NCBI RefSeq assembly: GCF_003075095.1
Contig: NZ_QCZF01000009.1
Span: forward strand, 1 to 64,000
Source of the DNA: Blastococcus litoris
Lineage (GTDB): Bacteria > Actinomycetota > Actinomycetes > Mycobacteriales > Geodermatophilaceae
Reading direction: 5' to 3'
Length of the DNA: 64,000 nt
Below, piece by piece: positions 24,891-35,153 of the stretch. Under the pieces are notes generated by a model. The model saw only the letters and a list, made by a program, of their open reading frames with translations. It was not told the origin of the DNA and ran no database searches. Within the stretch, counting starts at the first letter, position 1. Each line of letters starts with the position of its first letter. Made by a program: the position numbers and the translations under genes.

Positions 24891-25966
24891 GGTCGGTCCT
24901 GATCGCGGCCGGGTTCAGCCTGATCATCTCGATCCTGCTCACCCCGCTGGCCATCCGCGCCTTCCGCAGGCAGGGGCTCGGCCAGGAGATCCGCGACGAC
25001 GGCCCCGAGAGCCACCTGTCCAAGAAGGGCACGCCCACGATGGGCGGCACGGTGATCGTCGGCGCGACGGTCGGCGGCTACGTGATGGCGCACCTGTTCC
25101 TCAGCGACCAGGACAACTGGGGCTTCACCGCCAGTGGCCTGATGCTGCTGTTCCTGATGGTCGGCATGGGCACGGTCGGGTTCCTCGACGACTACCTCAA
25201 GATCCGGCACCGGCGCAGCCTCGGGCTGAACAAGACCGCGAAGCTCGTCGGGCAGCTGGTGGTGGGCGTCGCCTTCGCCGTGCTGGCCATCAACTTCCCC
25301 GACGGCCGCGGCGTCACGCCGGCGTCCACGGTCGTCTCCTACGTCCGTGACATCGCCCCGTTCGCGCTCGGCTCGATCGCGTTCGTGATCCTCGCCTACC
25401 TGTTCATCGCGGGGTTCTCCAACGCGGTCAACCTCACCGACGGCCTCGACGGGCTGGCCGCGGGCGCCTCGGCGATGGTGTTCGCCTCCTACGTCTTCAT
25501 CTCCTTCTGGCAGTTCACCCACGACTGCGCCAACGAGCTGATCGAGGGCTGCTACACGGTCCGCGACCCGCTCGACGTCACGCTGGTGGCCGCCGCGGGC
25601 CTGGGCGCCTGCCTCGGGTTCCTGTGGTGGAACACCAGCCCGGCCCGCATCTTCATGGGCGACACCGGTTCCCTCGCCCTCGGTGGCCTGCTGTCGGGGC
25701 TGGCGATCGTCACCCGGACGGAGCTGCTGCTGGTCGTCCTGGGTGGCCTCTTCGTCGCGGTGACCCTGTCGGTGGTCATCCAGGTGGCCTTCTTCCGCGC
25801 CACCCGCCGGCGGGTGTTCCGGATGGCGCCGCTGCACCACCACTTCGAGCTCGCCGGCTGGACGGAGAACACCGTCATCGTGCGCTTCTGGCTGGTGACG
25901 GCGATGGCCGTGGCGTTCGGGATCGGCCTGTTCTACGCCGACTGGCTCAGCTTCGTCGGGCTGTGA
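24887..25966 (+). CDS. mraY: Phospho-MurNAc-pentapeptide translocase MraY
   Basis: 359 residues with about ten membrane helices. Signature motifs are SHLSKKGTPTMGG, GFLDDYLKI, FSNAVNLTDGLDGLAAG, IFMGDTGSLALGG and MAPLHHHFEL (Mg and uridine site). It transfers phospho-MurNAc-pentapeptide to undecaprenyl phosphate to make lipid I at the inner membrane face. In most bacteria murD follows directly; here the next gene is ftsW after 112 bases. A relatively long hydrophilic loop (QFTHDCANELIEGCYTVRDP) between helices contains two cysteines and is not universal in the family. Confidence 0.95.
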   Translation: MRSVLIAAGFSLIISILLTPLAIRAFRRQGLGQEIRDDGPESHLSKKGTPTMGGTVIVGATVGGYVMAHLFLSDQDNWGFTASGLMLLFLMVGMGTVGFLDDYLKIRHRRSLGLNKTAKLVGQLVVGVAFAVLAINFPDGRGVTPASTVVSYVRDIAPFALGSIAFVILAYLFIAGFSNAVNLTDGLDGLAAGASAMVFASYVFISFWQFTHDCANELIEGCYTVRDPLDVTLVAAAGLGACLGFLWWNTSPARIFMGDTGSLALGGLLSGLAIVTRTELLLVVLGGLFVAVTLSVVIQVAFFRATRRRVFRMAPLHHHFELAGWTENTVIVRFWLVTAMAVAFGIGLFYADWLSFVGL

Positions 25967-26049
25967 GCGGCCCGCACCCGGCCCTCTTCTCCCCGCGACA
26001 CGCGCGGGGGTTCGCGGGGACCTCGAGTCACACCCGTCACGATGGGCCC

Positions 26050-26082
26050 ATGCGTCGCGACGGGTCGGGTGGTCCCCGATGA
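26050..26082 (+). other. Candidate 10-codon leader ORF overlapping the ftsW start
   Basis: ATG 26050 encodes [10 protein letters not shown] and stops at TGA 26080-26082, overlapping the ftsW ATG at 26079 (CGATGA). CACGAT lies exactly six bases before it, resembling a leaderless promoter. It matches the mini-ORF before the LCP gene (4729) in layout and in its final Arg CGA codon. Confidence 0.35.
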
Positions 26083-27617
26083 CCACCAGCACCCGTCCGC
26101 GCGCCGCGGGCGGCGAGCGCACCGCCGCCCGGGACCGCGCCACGCCCACCCGCCACGAGCGCGAGCCGCGCTTCCGCGGCCCGGCCTGGCTCGACGGGCC
26201 CATGACCAGCTCCCACCTGGTGCTGGGCTCCGCCGGCCTGCTGCTGGCCATCGGCCTGGTCATGGTCTTCTCCGCCTCCGCCATCGAGGCCGCCCTCGCC
26301 GACGAGCCGGCCTGGGCGCCCGGGGTGAAGCAGGTGGCGCTGGCCTGCGTCGGCCTGGTGGCCATGTTCGCCGCCCTGCGGATGCCCGTCGGGTTCATCC
26401 GGCGCTGGGCGCCGATCGCCCTGCTGGCCAGCTTCGGGCTGCTGCTCGTCGTCCTGATCCCCGGCATCGGGGCCGAGCTCAACGGCGCCCGCCAGTGGAT
26501 CGACCTCGGCGTCACCTACTTCCAGCCCTCCGAGCTGGCCAAGCTGGTCTTCGCCCTGTGGGGCGCCCACGTCCTCGCCCTGCGCGAGCGGTACCTGACG
26601 ACGACGTCGCTGCTCGTCCCGGTGCTGCCGGTGTTCGGCATCCTCTCGCTGCTGCTCATCGCCGAGCCCGACTTCGGCGCGGTGGTGAGCCTCGGCCTGG
26701 TGCTGGTCGGCCTGCTCTGGGGCGGGGGCATGCCGCTGCGCTGGTTCGGGTGGTTCGCCGTCGCCGCCGCCGTCGTCCTGACCGCGATGGTGAAGCTGGC
26801 GCCCTACCGCATGGCACGCATCACCGCGTTCATGGACCCGTTCGCCGACCCGACCGACGGCGGCTTCCAGGCCATCCGGGGCATGTACGCGCTGGCCACC
26901 GGTGGGTTCTGGGGCGTCGGGCTGGGCAACAGCGCCATGAAGTGGAACCTGCTGCCGCACGCGGAGTCCGACTACATCTTCGCGATCATCGGCGAGGAGC
27001 TCGGGTTCCTCGGCTGCCTGGTCGTCGTGGCCCTCTACGGCGTCCTCGCCTGGGCGGGCTTCCGCATCGCCCGCCGGTCCGCCGACCGGTTCGTGCAGCT
27101 GGCCAGCGTGGCGATCACCGTCTGGCTGGTCGGCCAGGCCGCCATGAACATGGGCTACGTCGTGGGGCTGCTGCCGGTCACCGGCGTGCAGCTGCCCCTC
27201 ATCTCGGCCGGCGGGACGTCGCTCGTGCTCACCCTCTTCATCGTCGGCCTGCTCGCCCGCTTCGCCCGCGCGGAGCCCGCCGCCATCGAGTTCCAGCGCC
27301 GGCAGGAGCGCAGCCGGGTGGCCCGGTTCCTGCTGCCCGTGCCGGCCGCCGCCGTCGACCCGGTGCGGCCCCGCCGCCGGCCGGAGGACCACCAGCCCGC
27401 GCGCTCGGTGGGCGGGCCCGGCCGCACCGTCGTGCACACGCGGTCCGGTCCTCCGCGCCGGCTGCCTCCCCGCGACGTCCGGCCCGCAGCCGTCCCCGGC
27501 CGGGACGAGCCGAGGTCCCGCGTGGTGACCCCGCGCGAGCGCCGTCCCGCCGGCCCGGGCGGCGGTCGCCGGCTGCCCCCCTCCGGAGCCCCCCGGCGGC
27601 CGGGAGGTCCGCGATGA
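26079..27617 (+). CDS. ftsW: Septal peptidoglycan polymerase FtsW (SEDS family)
   Basis: 512 residues. About ten membrane helices lie between residues 43 and 390. SEDS signatures are [76 protein letters not shown] (catalytic Asp region) and [17 protein letters not shown]. The N-terminus and the roughly 120-residue C-terminal tail are Arg/Pro-rich and disordered-looking, as in actinobacterial FtsW. It polymerises lipid II at the septum with FtsI. The gene directly follows mraY because murD is missing, and a mini-ORF overlaps its start. Confidence 0.95.
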   Translation: MTTSTRPRAAGGERTAARDRATPTRHEREPRFRGPAWLDGPMTSSHLVLGSAGLLLAIGLVMVFSASAIEAALADEPAWAPGVKQVALACVGLVAMFAALRMPVGFIRRWAPIALLASFGLLLVVLIPGIGAELNGARQWIDLGVTYFQPSELAKLVFALWGAHVLALRERYLTTTSLLVPVLPVFGILSLLLIAEPDFGAVVSLGLVLVGLLWGGGMPLRWFGWFAVAAAVVLTAMVKLAPYRMARITAFMDPFADPTDGGFQAIRGMYALATGGFWGVGLGNSAMKWNLLPHAESDYIFAIIGEELGFLGCLVVVALYGVLAWAGFRIARRSADRFVQLASVAITVWLVGQAAMNMGYVVGLLPVTGVQLPLISAGGTSLVLTLFIVGLLARFARAEPAAIEFQRRQERSRVARFLLPVPAAAVDPVRPRRRPEDHQPARSVGGPGRTVVHTRSGPPRRLPPRDVRPAAVPGRDEPRSRVVTPRERRPAGPGGGRRLPPSGAPRRPGGPR

Positions 27618-28726
27618 GCGACCTGTCGAGCGTCGTCCTCGCCGGGGGCGGCACCGCCGGGCACATCGAGCCGATGCTGGCCCTGGCCGACGCGCTGCGC
27701 CGCCGCGACGCCGATCTGCGCATCACCTGCCTGGGCACGGCTCGCGGCATGGAGACGCGGCTGGTCCCGGCCCGCGGGTACGACCTCCGGCTGATCCCGC
27801 CGGTGCCGCTGCCGCGCAAGCCGACCGTCGACCTGCTGCGGGTGCCGGGCCGCGTCCGCCGGGCGGTCGCGGACACCCGCGCGCTGCTCGACGAGCTGGC
27901 CGCCGACGTCGTCGTCGGCTTCGGCGGCTACGTCGCCCTGCCGGCCTACCTGGCCGCCCGCCGTGCGCGGATACCGGTGGTGGTCCACGAGCAGAACGCC
28001 CTGCCGGGGCTGGCCAACCGGATCGGTGCGCGGCTGGCCGCGCGCGTGGGCGTGACCGCGCCCGGCACGCCGCTGCGCGGCGCCGAGCACGTCGGCATGC
28101 CCCTCCGGCGGGCCATCGCCGGTCTCGACCGGTCCGCGCTGCGCGCCGGCGCACGGGCCGAGCTCGGCCTGGACGCCGACCGGCCCACGCTGCTGGTCTT
28201 CGGCGGCTCGCAGGGGGCGCAGACGCTGAACCGGGCCGCCGTCGCGGCGGCCGACGCGCTCACCGCGGCCGGCGTGCAGGTCCTGCACGCGCGCGGGCCG
28301 AAGAACACGCACGTGACCGTCCCGGCCCGCCCGTCGGGTAGTGCCCCCTACGTGCTCGTCGACTACCTGGACCGCATGGACCTCGCCTACGCCGCCGCCG
28401 ACTTCGCCCTGTGCCGCTCGGGGGCGGTGACCGTCGCCGAGCTCTCGGCCGTCGGGCTGCCGGCCGCCTTCGTGCCGCTGCCCATCGGCAACGGCGAGCA
28501 GCGGCGCAACGCGCTGCCGGTCGTGGAGGCCGGCGGTGGGCTGCTGGTCGAGGACGCCGAGCTGGACGCCGATTGGATCACCACCCACCTGGTGCCCCTG
28601 TTGAGCGACCCGGACGCCCTCGCCGGCTACGCGCGGCACGCCGCCGCCGCCGGGGTGCCCGACGCCGACGAGCGGCTGGCCGACCTGGTCGCCGAGGCGG
28701 CCGCGTCGCGGGGGAGCGGGCGATGA
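27614..28726 (+). CDS. murG: UDP-GlcNAc:lipid I GlcNAc transferase MurG
   Basis: 370 residues from ATG 27614 (ATGA overlap with ftsW). [22 protein letters not shown] is the N-terminal GT28 glycine-rich loop. [46 protein letters not shown] and the UDP-GlcNAc site [18 protein letters not shown] with [10 protein letters not shown] are diagnostic. A typical MurG has the loop GGTGGH; here it is GGTAGH, a mild change also found in actinobacteria. It converts lipid I to lipid II at the cytoplasmic face of the membrane. Confidence 0.95.
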   Translation: MSDLSSVVLAGGGTAGHIEPMLALADALRRRDADLRITCLGTARGMETRLVPARGYDLRLIPPVPLPRKPTVDLLRVPGRVRRAVADTRALLDELAADVVVGFGGYVALPAYLAARRARIPVVVHEQNALPGLANRIGARLAARVGVTAPGTPLRGAEHVGMPLRRAIAGLDRSALRAGARAELGLDADRPTLLVFGGSQGAQTLNRAAVAAADALTAAGVQVLHARGPKNTHVTVPARPSGSAPYVLVDYLDRMDLAYAAADFALCRSGAVTVAELSAVGLPAAFVPLPIGNGEQRRNALPVVEAGGGLLVEDAELDADWITTHLVPLLSDPDALAGYARHAAAAGVPDADERLADLVAEAAASRGSGR

Positions 28727-30189
28727 GCGCCGCCGACGTCGCCGCGTGGAACGGGCCCGTGCCCACGCCGGACGAGCTGGGCGCCGTGCACTTCGTCGGC
28801 ATCGGCGGTGCGGGGATGAGCGGGATCGCGCGGATCCTGCTGGCCCGCGGCGTCCGCGTCTCGGGCAGCGACCGGCGCGACACCCCGACCCTGCTCGCGC
28901 TCCGGGCTCTCGGCGCGCGGGTGTCGGTGGGTCACGACGCGGCGAACCTCGGCGACGCCGACACGGTCGTCGTCTCCACCGCGATCCGCCCGGACAACCC
29001 CGAGCTGGCGACGGCGCGGGAGCGGGGACTGCGGGTGCTGCCGCGCGCCGTGGCCCTGGCCGCGGTGATGGCCGGGCGGCGCAGCATCGCGGTGGCGGGC
29101 ACCCACGGCAAGACCTCGACCACGTCGATGCTGACCGTCGCCGTCCAGGCGTGCGGCGTCGACCCGTCGTTCGCGATCGGCGGCGACCTCAACGAGTCGG
29201 GCAGCAACGCGCACGCGGGGGAGGGCGACGTCTTCGTCGCGGAGGCCGACGAGAGCGACGGGTCCTTCCTGCTCCTGGCCCCCTACGGCGCGATCGTCAC
29301 CAACGTCGAGGCCGACCACCTGGACAACTACGGCGACCTGGCCGCCGTCGAGGCCGCCTTCGACAGGTTCCTCCAGACCGTCGACCCCGCGGGCTTCGTC
29401 GTCGTCTGCGCCGACGATCCCGGCGCCGCCCGGCTGCGCGGGGTCCCCACGCCGGCCCGGCTGCGCACCTACGGGTTCGCCGAGGACGCCGACCTGCGGC
29501 TCACCGCGCTCGAGGTGGGGGGCGACGCCACCAGCTACACCGCCACGCTCGACGGCGCCGACCTGGGGCGCGTCCGGATCCGGGTGCCCGGCGAGCACAT
29601 GGCGCTCAACAGCGCCGCCGCCCTGCTCGCCGGGCTCGAGCTCGGCCTGCCGGCGGCCGGGTTGATCGAGGGTCTCGGCCGCTTCGGCGGGGTGCACCGC
29701 CGGTTCGAGCTGAAGGGCGTCGTGGCCGGGGTCCGCGTCTACGACGACTACGCGCACCACCCGACCGAGGTGACCGCCCAGCTCAAGGCCGCCCGCGCCG
29801 TCGCGGGTGACGGGCGGCTCGTCGTCGCCTTCCAGCCGCACCTCTACAGCCGGACGCAGGAGTTCGCCGCCGGCTTCGGCGAGGCCCTGGGGCTGGCCGA
29901 CGAGGTCGTGGTCATGGACGTGTACGGCGCCCGCGAGGACCCGGTTCCCGGGGTGACCGGCGCGATGGTCGCCGACGCGGTGCGGCTGCCGGCCGGGCGG
30001 GTGGTCTTCGAGCCCTCCTGGTCGGCCACCGCGCCGGCGCTGGCCGCCCGCGCCCGCCCCGGAGACCTGGTGATGACCATGGGCGCCGGCGACGTGTCGA
30101 TGGTGGGACCCGAGGTGCTCGCCGCGCTCCGGAGCGCGGCCGCTGGTGACGCGTCGGCGCCGGACGACGCGGCGGGCCCGGACCGGTGA
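28723..30189 (+). CDS. murC: UDP-N-acetylmuramate:L-alanine ligase MurC
   Basis: 488 residues from ATG 28723. It has [18 protein letters not shown] (UDP-binding loop), [24 protein letters not shown] (ATP P-loop), [38 protein letters not shown] and [24 protein letters not shown] and the MGAGDVSM end motif complete the set. It begins stem-peptide synthesis by adding L-Ala to UDP-MurNAc. The start overlaps the murG stop (ATGA) and its end overlaps ftsQ (GTGA). The C-terminal 20 residues are Asp/Ala-rich low complexity. Confidence 0.95.
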   Translation: MSAADVAAWNGPVPTPDELGAVHFVGIGGAGMSGIARILLARGVRVSGSDRRDTPTLLALRALGARVSVGHDAANLGDADTVVVSTAIRPDNPELATARERGLRVLPRAVALAAVMAGRRSIAVAGTHGKTSTTSMLTVAVQACGVDPSFAIGGDLNESGSNAHAGEGDVFVAEADESDGSFLLLAPYGAIVTNVEADHLDNYGDLAAVEAAFDRFLQTVDPAGFVVVCADDPGAARLRGVPTPARLRTYGFAEDADLRLTALEVGGDATSYTATLDGADLGRVRIRVPGEHMALNSAAALLAGLELGLPAAGLIEGLGRFGGVHRRFELKGVVAGVRVYDDYAHHPTEVTAQLKAARAVAGDGRLVVAFQPHLYSRTQEFAAGFGEALGLADEVVVMDVYGAREDPVPGVTGAMVADAVRLPAGRVVFEPSWSATAPALAARARPGDLVMTMGAGDVSMVGPEVLAALRSAAAGDASAPDDAAGPDR

Positions 30190-31037
30190 GCCGGTCGGGC
30201 TCGACGACGCGGGACCGGACCGCGCGGTCGCGCCGTGGGAAGGGCACCGAGCGGCCGGTCGCCGACCGGCACGCCACGCGGCGGACCACCCCCCGCCGGC
30301 CCCCCGCTCCGGTCACGTCGATCGCCGGCCGGCGCCGCGGGCGGCCGCGCGGGCGCCGTCGCCGCGCCCTGCAGCTGGGCGGTGCCCTGGCGGCGATCGC
30401 CGTCGTGGCCTGGCTGCTGCTGGCCGGCCCGGTGCTCGCCGTCCGCGCCGTGCACGTCGACGGGCTGGTCACGCTGCCGGCCGAGCAGGTGCAGGAGGCG
30501 GCCGGCATCGGGTCCGGGACGCCGCTGCTGCGGGTCGACGTGGCCGCCGCCGAGACGCGCGTGGCCCGGCTGCCGCAGGTGGCCTCGGTCGAGGTGACCC
30601 GCGACTGGCCCGACAGCGTCGTCATCACCGTGGTGGAGCGCGTCCCGGTCGCGGTCGTCGGGGAGCCCGGCAGGCGGTCGCTGGTCGACGCCGACGGCGT
30701 CCTCTTCGACATGGTCACGGGGGAGACCCCGGACGGGGTGGTGCCGCTCGAGGTGGCGGCGCCCGGCCCCGACGACCCCGCGACACGGGCCGGGATCGCG
30801 GCCATCGCCTCGCTGCCGGCCGACGTCCGGGTGCAGGTGGGCGCGGCCGCAGCGGCGAGCCCGGACGACATCACCCTGACCCTCGCCGACGGCACGGTCG
30901 TCCGGTGGGGCGACGCCTCGGAGTCGCGGGCCAAGTCGGCGGCGCTCGTGGGGCTGGTCGAGCAGATCCGGACGGGCGGGCTGGAGCCGGCCGGCACCAT
31001 CGACGTCAGCACCCCCGACGCGGTCGTCCTCCGCTGA
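30186..31037 (+). CDS. ftsQ: Cell division protein FtsQ
   Basis: 283 residues from GTG 30186. A strongly basic cytoplasmic tail (about 1-60) and one membrane helix (about 61-85) precede the POTRA domain (VRAVHVDGLVTLPAEQVQEAAGI, GTPLLRVDVAAAETRVARLP, ASVEVTRDWPDSVVITVVER). The FtsQ beta domain (VDADGVLFDMV, DGTVVRWGDASESRAKSAAL) follows. FtsQ links FtsL/FtsB to early divisome proteins (family knowledge). Two hairpins after the stop separate it from ftsZ. Confidence 0.93.
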   Translation: MSRSGSTTRDRTARSRRGKGTERPVADRHATRRTTPRRPPAPVTSIAGRRRGRPRGRRRRALQLGGALAAIAVVAWLLLAGPVLAVRAVHVDGLVTLPAEQVQEAAGIGSGTPLLRVDVAAAETRVARLPQVASVEVTRDWPDSVVITVVERVPVAVVGEPGRRSLVDADGVLFDMVTGETPDGVVPLEVAAPGPDDPATRAGIAAIASLPADVRVQVGAAAAASPDDITLTLADGTVVRWGDASESRAKSAALVGLVEQIRTGGLEPAGTIDVSTPDAVVLR

Positions 31038-31061
31038 GCGCCGCCGCGCGGCGGCGGGGGA

Positions 31062-31099
31062 GTGCGCAGGTCACCCGGGGTGTCCCCGCGCCTGCGCAC
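31062..31099 (+). terminator. Hairpin between ftsQ and ftsZ
   Basis: GTGCGCAGG pairs with CCTGCGCAC (9 bp) around an inner CGGGG/CCCCG stem with a TGT loop. An extra 8-bp hairpin (CGCCGCCG/CGGCGGCG) sits just upstream at 31039-31056. With no T tract these may attenuate rather than fully stop dcw transcription before ftsZ. Confidence 0.55.
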
Positions 31100-31422
31100 C
31101 GCGTCCGGCGACCCCGTGGACCGACACGCGGACGGGCGCGACACGCCCGACACGCAAGTTCTCTTTCCGGGTTCCCGTCCCAGGAACCTCACAGGGTCTC
31201 CACCCCGGGATGAGACGTTCGCGGGGCGGGTCGTCACAGCTAGTGGTGCTGATGTGACCAACGGGTCGCCAGTGTTCGGTGCGATCCGCTCCGACCGACA
31301 CGCCGACCCCGTGAGGGTGTTTGTGCAGCCCTCTTCGCCGCACCTAACTTCGTCCTCGTCGACCGAGTTGACATAACTGTAAGGCTGAACTTGAGGATGA
31401 GGGTCCAGTTGGGGAGCGCCGC
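31100..31422 (+). other. ftsQ-ftsZ intergenic leader region
   Basis: This non-coding stretch has lower GC than its surroundings, including runs such as AAGTTCTCTTTCC. It holds a GGTTCC/GGAACC inverted repeat (31170-31188) and, near the ftsZ end, TTGACA plus a TGAGGATGAGG direct repeat. Its length and AT-enrichment fit the multi-promoter region usually found before actinobacterial ftsZ. No convincing ORF was found in it. Confidence 0.6.
31368..31397 (+). promoter_or_regulatory. Candidate ftsZ promoter (TTGACA box)
   Basis: A perfect TTGACA at 31368-31373 lies 49 bases before the ftsZ ATG. The hexamer at 18-bp spacing (TGAGGA) is a poor -10, so the assignment is tentative. The block TAAGGCTGAACTTGAGG around it may be a conserved regulatory element. 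Confidence 0.35.
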
Positions 31423-32742
31423 ATGACACCTCCGCACAACTATCTAGCGGTCATCAAGGTCGTCGGCATCGGCGGCGGCGGGGTGAACGCGGTCAATCGC
31501 ATGATCGAGGTCGGCCTCAAGGGGGTCGAGTTCATCGCGATCAACACCGACGCGCAGGCGCTGCTGATGAGCGACGCCGACGTCAAGCTCGACGTCGGAC
31601 GGGAGCTCACGCGCGGTCTGGGCGCGGGTGCCCAGCCCGACGTGGGCCGCCAGGCCGCCGAGGACCACCGCGAGGAGATCGAGGAGGTCCTCAAGGGGGC
31701 CGACATGGTCTTCGTGACGGCGGGCGAGGGCGGTGGCACGGGCACCGGGGGTGCGCCGGTCGTCGCATCCATCGCGCGCAAGCTCGGCGCCCTGACCATC
31801 GGTGTGGTCACGCGCCCGTTCGCCTTCGAGGGCAAGCGGCGCGCGGTGCAGGCCGAGTCGGGCATCGAGGAGCTGCGCAACGAGTGCGACACGCTGATCG
31901 TGATCCCGAACGACCGGCTGCTGCAGCTGGGCGACCGGAACGTCAGCGTCATGGACGCCTTCCGCACCGCCGACCAGGTGCTGCTGTCCGGTGTCCAGGG
32001 CATCACCGACCTGATCACCACGCCCGGCCTGATCAACCTGGACTTCGCCGACGTCAAGTCGGTCATGTCCGGCGCGGGCTCGGCGCTGATGGGCATCGGC
32101 AGTGCGCGCGGGGACAACCGCGCGCTGCTGGCGGCGGAGCAGGCCATCGCCAGCCCGCTGCTCGAGGCCTCGATGGAGGGCGCCCACGGCGTCCTGCTGT
32201 CGATCTCGGGCGGGTCGGACCTCGGCCTCTTCGAGATCAACGAGGCGGCCTCGCTGGTGTCCGACGCCGCGCACGCCGACGCCAACATCATCTTCGGCGC
32301 CGTCATCGACGACGCCCTGGGTGACGAGGTCCGGGTGACGGTCATCGCCGCCGGCTTCGACAGCGGCCGGCCCAGCGCCCGCAAGGACGCCGGTGCCGCC
32401 GGTGTGGTCACCGGGGCGCCGGCAGGCGCTCCCGCGGCCGCACCGGCCGGCCTGCCGCCCTACCGGCGCCCGATGACCCCGGCGGCCAACCAGCCGTCGG
32501 GCGAGCGGCGGGTCGTGCCGCAGGCCGCTCAGCCGGCCGCCGCGCCGGCTCCGGCCAACGGCTCCGCTCCTGCGGCCGCCCCGGCCACCGCGGCGCCGGC
32601 CCGCCCGGCGCCCGCGGTCGCCGGTGGGGGCATCACCGTGCCCCCGCTCCCGCCGATCCCGGGTCCGGTCGCCGGCCGTCGTCCGCTGTCCAGCGAGGAC
32701 TTCGAGGAAGAGCTCGACATCCCGGAGTTCCTCAAGGGCTGA
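31423..32742 (+). CDS. ftsZ: Cell division GTPase FtsZ
   Basis: 439 residues from ATG 31423, with GGGGAG about 8 bases upstream. The start is [22 protein letters not shown]. The tubulin signature is [15 protein letters not shown], with [15 protein letters not shown] and the synergy loop [14 protein letters not shown] linker of about 110 residues rich in Ala and Pro leads to the conserved tail [11 protein letters not shown], which binds SepF and FtsW. FtsZ polymerises with GTP into the Z-ring. It leads the pgeF-yggS-sepF-yggT-divIVA suite, as in other actinobacteria, and has its own long promoter region. Confidence 0.97.
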   Translation: MTPPHNYLAVIKVVGIGGGGVNAVNRMIEVGLKGVEFIAINTDAQALLMSDADVKLDVGRELTRGLGAGAQPDVGRQAAEDHREEIEEVLKGADMVFVTAGEGGGTGTGGAPVVASIARKLGALTIGVVTRPFAFEGKRRAVQAESGIEELRNECDTLIVIPNDRLLQLGDRNVSVMDAFRTADQVLLSGVQGITDLITTPGLINLDFADVKSVMSGAGSALMGIGSARGDNRALLAAEQAIASPLLEASMEGAHGVLLSISGGSDLGLFEINEAASLVSDAAHADANIIFGAVIDDALGDEVRVTVIAAGFDSGRPSARKDAGAAGVVTGAPAGAPAAAPAGLPPYRRPMTPAANQPSGERRVVPQAAQPAAAPAPANGSAPAAAPATAAPARPAPAVAGGGITVPPLPPIPGPVAGRRPLSSEDFEEELDIPEFLKG

Positions 32743-32765
32743 GGCACGACCGTCATGCTGGACCC

Positions 32766-33506
32766 ATGACGCGCAGCGACACACCGGCCGCTCCGACGGC
32801 GGTGCGACCCCGACGGGTCGTCACCGACCGACGGGGCGGCCGGTCCCGTTCCCCGTACGAGTCGTTCAACCTGGGCGACCACGTCGGCGACGACCCGGCT
32901 GACGTCGCGGCCAACCGCAGCCGCGTCGCCCGTGAGCTGGGCGTGCCCGAGGACCGGCTGGTCTGGATGCAGCAGGTCCACGGCACCGGTGTGGCCGTGG
33001 TCGACGGGCCGCAGGGCGCGCCGGTGGCGGGGACCGACGGGCTGGTGACGGCGACGCGCGGGCTGGTGCTCTGCGTCCTGGTCGCCGACTGCGTCCCGGT
33101 GCTGCTGGCCGACCACGAGACCGGCGTGGTCGCGGCCGTGCACGCCGGCCGAGAGGGGCTCCGCGCGGGGGTGCTGCCCGCGGCCTTGTCGGCCATGGCG
33201 AGCCTCGGGGCCCGCGCCCGGTACGTGACCGCGCTGCTGGGGCCCGCCGTGTGCGGCGCCTGCTACGAGGTGCCCGCGCAGATGCAGGCCGACGTCGCCC
33301 GCGTCGCGCCGTCGGCCGCGGTGCGCACCCGCGCCGGGACCACCGGCCTCGACCTCCGCGCCGGCGTGGCGGAGGTCCTCCGGCGGGCCGGGATCGCCGA
33401 GGTGGTCCAGGACCCGCGGTGCACGGTCGAGGACCCCACCCTGTTCTCGCACCGGCGCGATCGCGTCACCGGCCGGCAGGCCGGGATCGTGTGGCTCGAC
33501 GCCTGA
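32766..33506 (+). CDS. pgeF: PgeF/YfiH-type multicopper polyphenol oxidase-fold protein
   Basis: 246 residues from ATG 32766. NLGDHVGDDPADVAANR, WMQQVHGTGV (His), LVADCVPVLLAD (Cys), AAVHAGREGLRAGV (His), LGPAVCGACYEV and LDLRAGVAEVLRRAG are diagnostic of the family. The Cys and two His form a metal/nucleoside-phosphorylase-like site. E. coli YfiH edits wrong stem peptides during peptidoglycan synthesis (literature on the family), which fits its position after ftsZ. CATGCT six bases before the ATG may be a leaderless promoter. Confidence 0.9.
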   Translation: MTRSDTPAAPTAVRPRRVVTDRRGGRSRSPYESFNLGDHVGDDPADVAANRSRVARELGVPEDRLVWMQQVHGTGVAVVDGPQGAPVAGTDGLVTATRGLVLCVLVADCVPVLLADHETGVVAAVHAGREGLRAGVLPAALSAMASLGARARYVTALLGPAVCGACYEVPAQMQADVARVAPSAAVRTRAGTTGLDLRAGVAEVLRRAGIAEVVQDPRCTVEDPTLFSHRRDRVTGRQAGIVWLDA

Positions 33507-33568
33507 CCGCGCCGCCGTCCCGGAGTCGATGATCAACCACGGCTGACCGCGCCTGGGAGGATCGGGGC

Positions 33569-34303
33569 ATGGCCGGCCTGGAGGAGAACCTGCTCGCGGT
33601 GCGGGCCCGCATCTCCGACGCCGCGCGGGCGGCCGGCCGCGACCCGGCCACGGTGGCGCTCCTGGCGGTGAGCAAGACCTGGCCCGCCGCCGACGTCCGC
33701 GCGCTCGCCGCGCTGGGGCAGCACGACTTCGGCGAGAACCGGGCCCAGGAGCTCCTGCAGAAGGCGGGCGAGCTGCCCGACGTCGACCTGCGGTGGCACT
33801 TCGTCGGCCAGCTGCAGCGCAACAAGGCGGCCGCCGTGGCCCGCCTCGGGGCGGTGGTGCACTCGGTCGACCGCACGTCGCTGGCGCAGGCGCTCGGCCG
33901 CGCGGGGGAGGGGAGCGGGCGGCTGGTCGACGTCCTGCTCCAGGTCGACCTCGGTGGGCCGGAGGGGGAGCTGGGCCGTCGCGGAGGAGCCGACCCGGCG
34001 TCGGTGCCGGAGCTGGCCGACGCGGTGGCGCAGCTGCCCGGGCTGCGCCTGCGCGGTCTCATGGCCGTGGCGCCCCGCGGGGAGGAACCCCGGCCGGCGT
34101 TCGACCGCCTGGCCGCCCTCGCCGCACGCGTGCGGGAGGACCATCCCGGGGCGGTGGAGATCTCCGCGGGCATGAGCGGGGACCTCGAGGAGGCGATCGC
34201 AGCCGGCGCGACGATCGTGCGTGTCGGAACCGCGCTCTTCGGAGACCGGCCCCTACCCTGCGGGGGAGATCGAGCACACCAGCCTCACGAGTCACACCGG
34301 TAA
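33569..34303 (+). CDS. YggS-family pyridoxal phosphate homeostasis protein (PLPBP)
   Basis: 244 residues from ATG 33569 with GGGAGG about 9 bases upstream. [12 protein letters not shown] contains the PLP-binding Lys (about K36). [56 protein letters not shown] and [12 protein letters not shown] complete the family pattern. The single-domain alanine-racemase-like barrel binds PLP without known enzymatic activity and maintains vitamin B6 and amino-acid balance. It lies in the conserved ftsZ-pgeF-yggS-sepF run. The last 15 residues are unusual Gly/His/Ser-rich sequence. Confidence 0.93.
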   Translation: MAGLEENLLAVRARISDAARAAGRDPATVALLAVSKTWPAADVRALAALGQHDFGENRAQELLQKAGELPDVDLRWHFVGQLQRNKAAAVARLGAVVHSVDRTSLAQALGRAGEGSGRLVDVLLQVDLGGPEGELGRRGGADPASVPELADAVAQLPGLRLRGLMAVAPRGEEPRPAFDRLAALAARVREDHPGAVEISAGMSGDLEEAIAAGATIVRVGTALFGDRPLPCGGDRAHQPHESHR

Positions 34304-34373
34304 CACGGGCCACGGACGGCCCAGAGCTGCGTGCGGACGCGACACCGAGAACGCCAGCAGAGGGGGAGGTCCG

Positions 34374-35087
34374 ATGGCCGGAGCCATGCGGAGGATGGGT
34401 ATCTACCTGGGGCTCGTCGAGGACGACGACGCCCGCGCCTACGGCCGGTACGACGCCCGTCAGTCCGAGCACACCGACCACGACCGCCGGTACGGCGGTC
34501 GGTACGCCGACGACCGGTACGACGACCGCTACGACGACGAGTACGCCGGTGGCTACGCCGACGAGGACCTCGACGACGAGCCCCCCGCGGCCCGCGAGCC
34601 CGAGGCGCTGCCGGCCCGCCGGGAGCGCGCAGCCCGCCCGATCGGCCTGGCGCCCGCCGGCGCCGGTCCCTCGCGGGTCAGCGCCATGGGTGGCTCGGCC
34701 GGCGGTTCCGCGATGGGTAGCGGCCCGGTGGGCGCCACCGCGGCGAAGCTCGTCGTCCGGGAGCCGGTCGCCGTCGTGGCCGAGCCCGCCCCGGCGCCCG
34801 CACCGCAGCCCTACCGGATCACCACGCTGCACCCGCGCACCTACAACGAGGCGCGGGTCATCGGCGAGCGGTTCCGCGACGGGATGCCGGTCATCATGAA
34901 CCTGACGGAGATGGACGACTCCGACGCGAAGCGGCTCGTCGACTTCGCTGCGGGTCTGTCCTTCGGACTGCGCGGTAGTATCGAGCGCGTCACGGCGAAG
35001 GTCTTCCTGCTCAGTCCGCAGAACGTCGACGTGACGGCCGAGGACAAGGCGCGGATCCGCGAAGGCGGGTTCTTCAACCAGTCCTGA
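34374..35087 (+). CDS. sepF: SepF cell division protein (FtsZ membrane anchor)
   Basis: 237 residues from ATG 34374 (GGGGGAGGT upstream), although the same frame is open further upstream. The N-terminal [19 protein letters not shown] is the amphipathic membrane-targeting helix. An Asp/Tyr/Arg-rich linker with [18 protein letters not shown] and an Ala/Gly stretch follow. The SepF fold ([61 protein letters not shown]) makes up the last 90 or so residues. In actinobacteria, which lack FtsA, SepF tethers FtsZ to the membrane. Confidence 0.95.
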   Translation: MAGAMRRMGIYLGLVEDDDARAYGRYDARQSEHTDHDRRYGGRYADDRYDDRYDDEYAGGYADEDLDDEPPAAREPEALPARRERAARPIGLAPAGAGPSRVSAMGGSAGGSAMGSGPVGATAAKLVVREPVAVVAEPAPAPAPQPYRITTLHPRTYNEARVIGERFRDGMPVIMNLTEMDDSDAKRLVDFAAGLSFGLRGSIERVTAKVFLLSPQNVDVTAEDKARIREGGFFNQS

Positions 35088-35153
35088 GGCACGCGTGAGG
35101 GGAACCCGCGCGACTGGCAACGGCACGCGCAGTGCCCCGAACGAGCGAGGACC

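Noticed and set aside
31062-31376. Possible ORFs in the ftsQ-ftsZ gap
   Set aside because: They have atypical amino-acid composition, no Shine-Dalgarno, and overlap promoter and hairpin elements.
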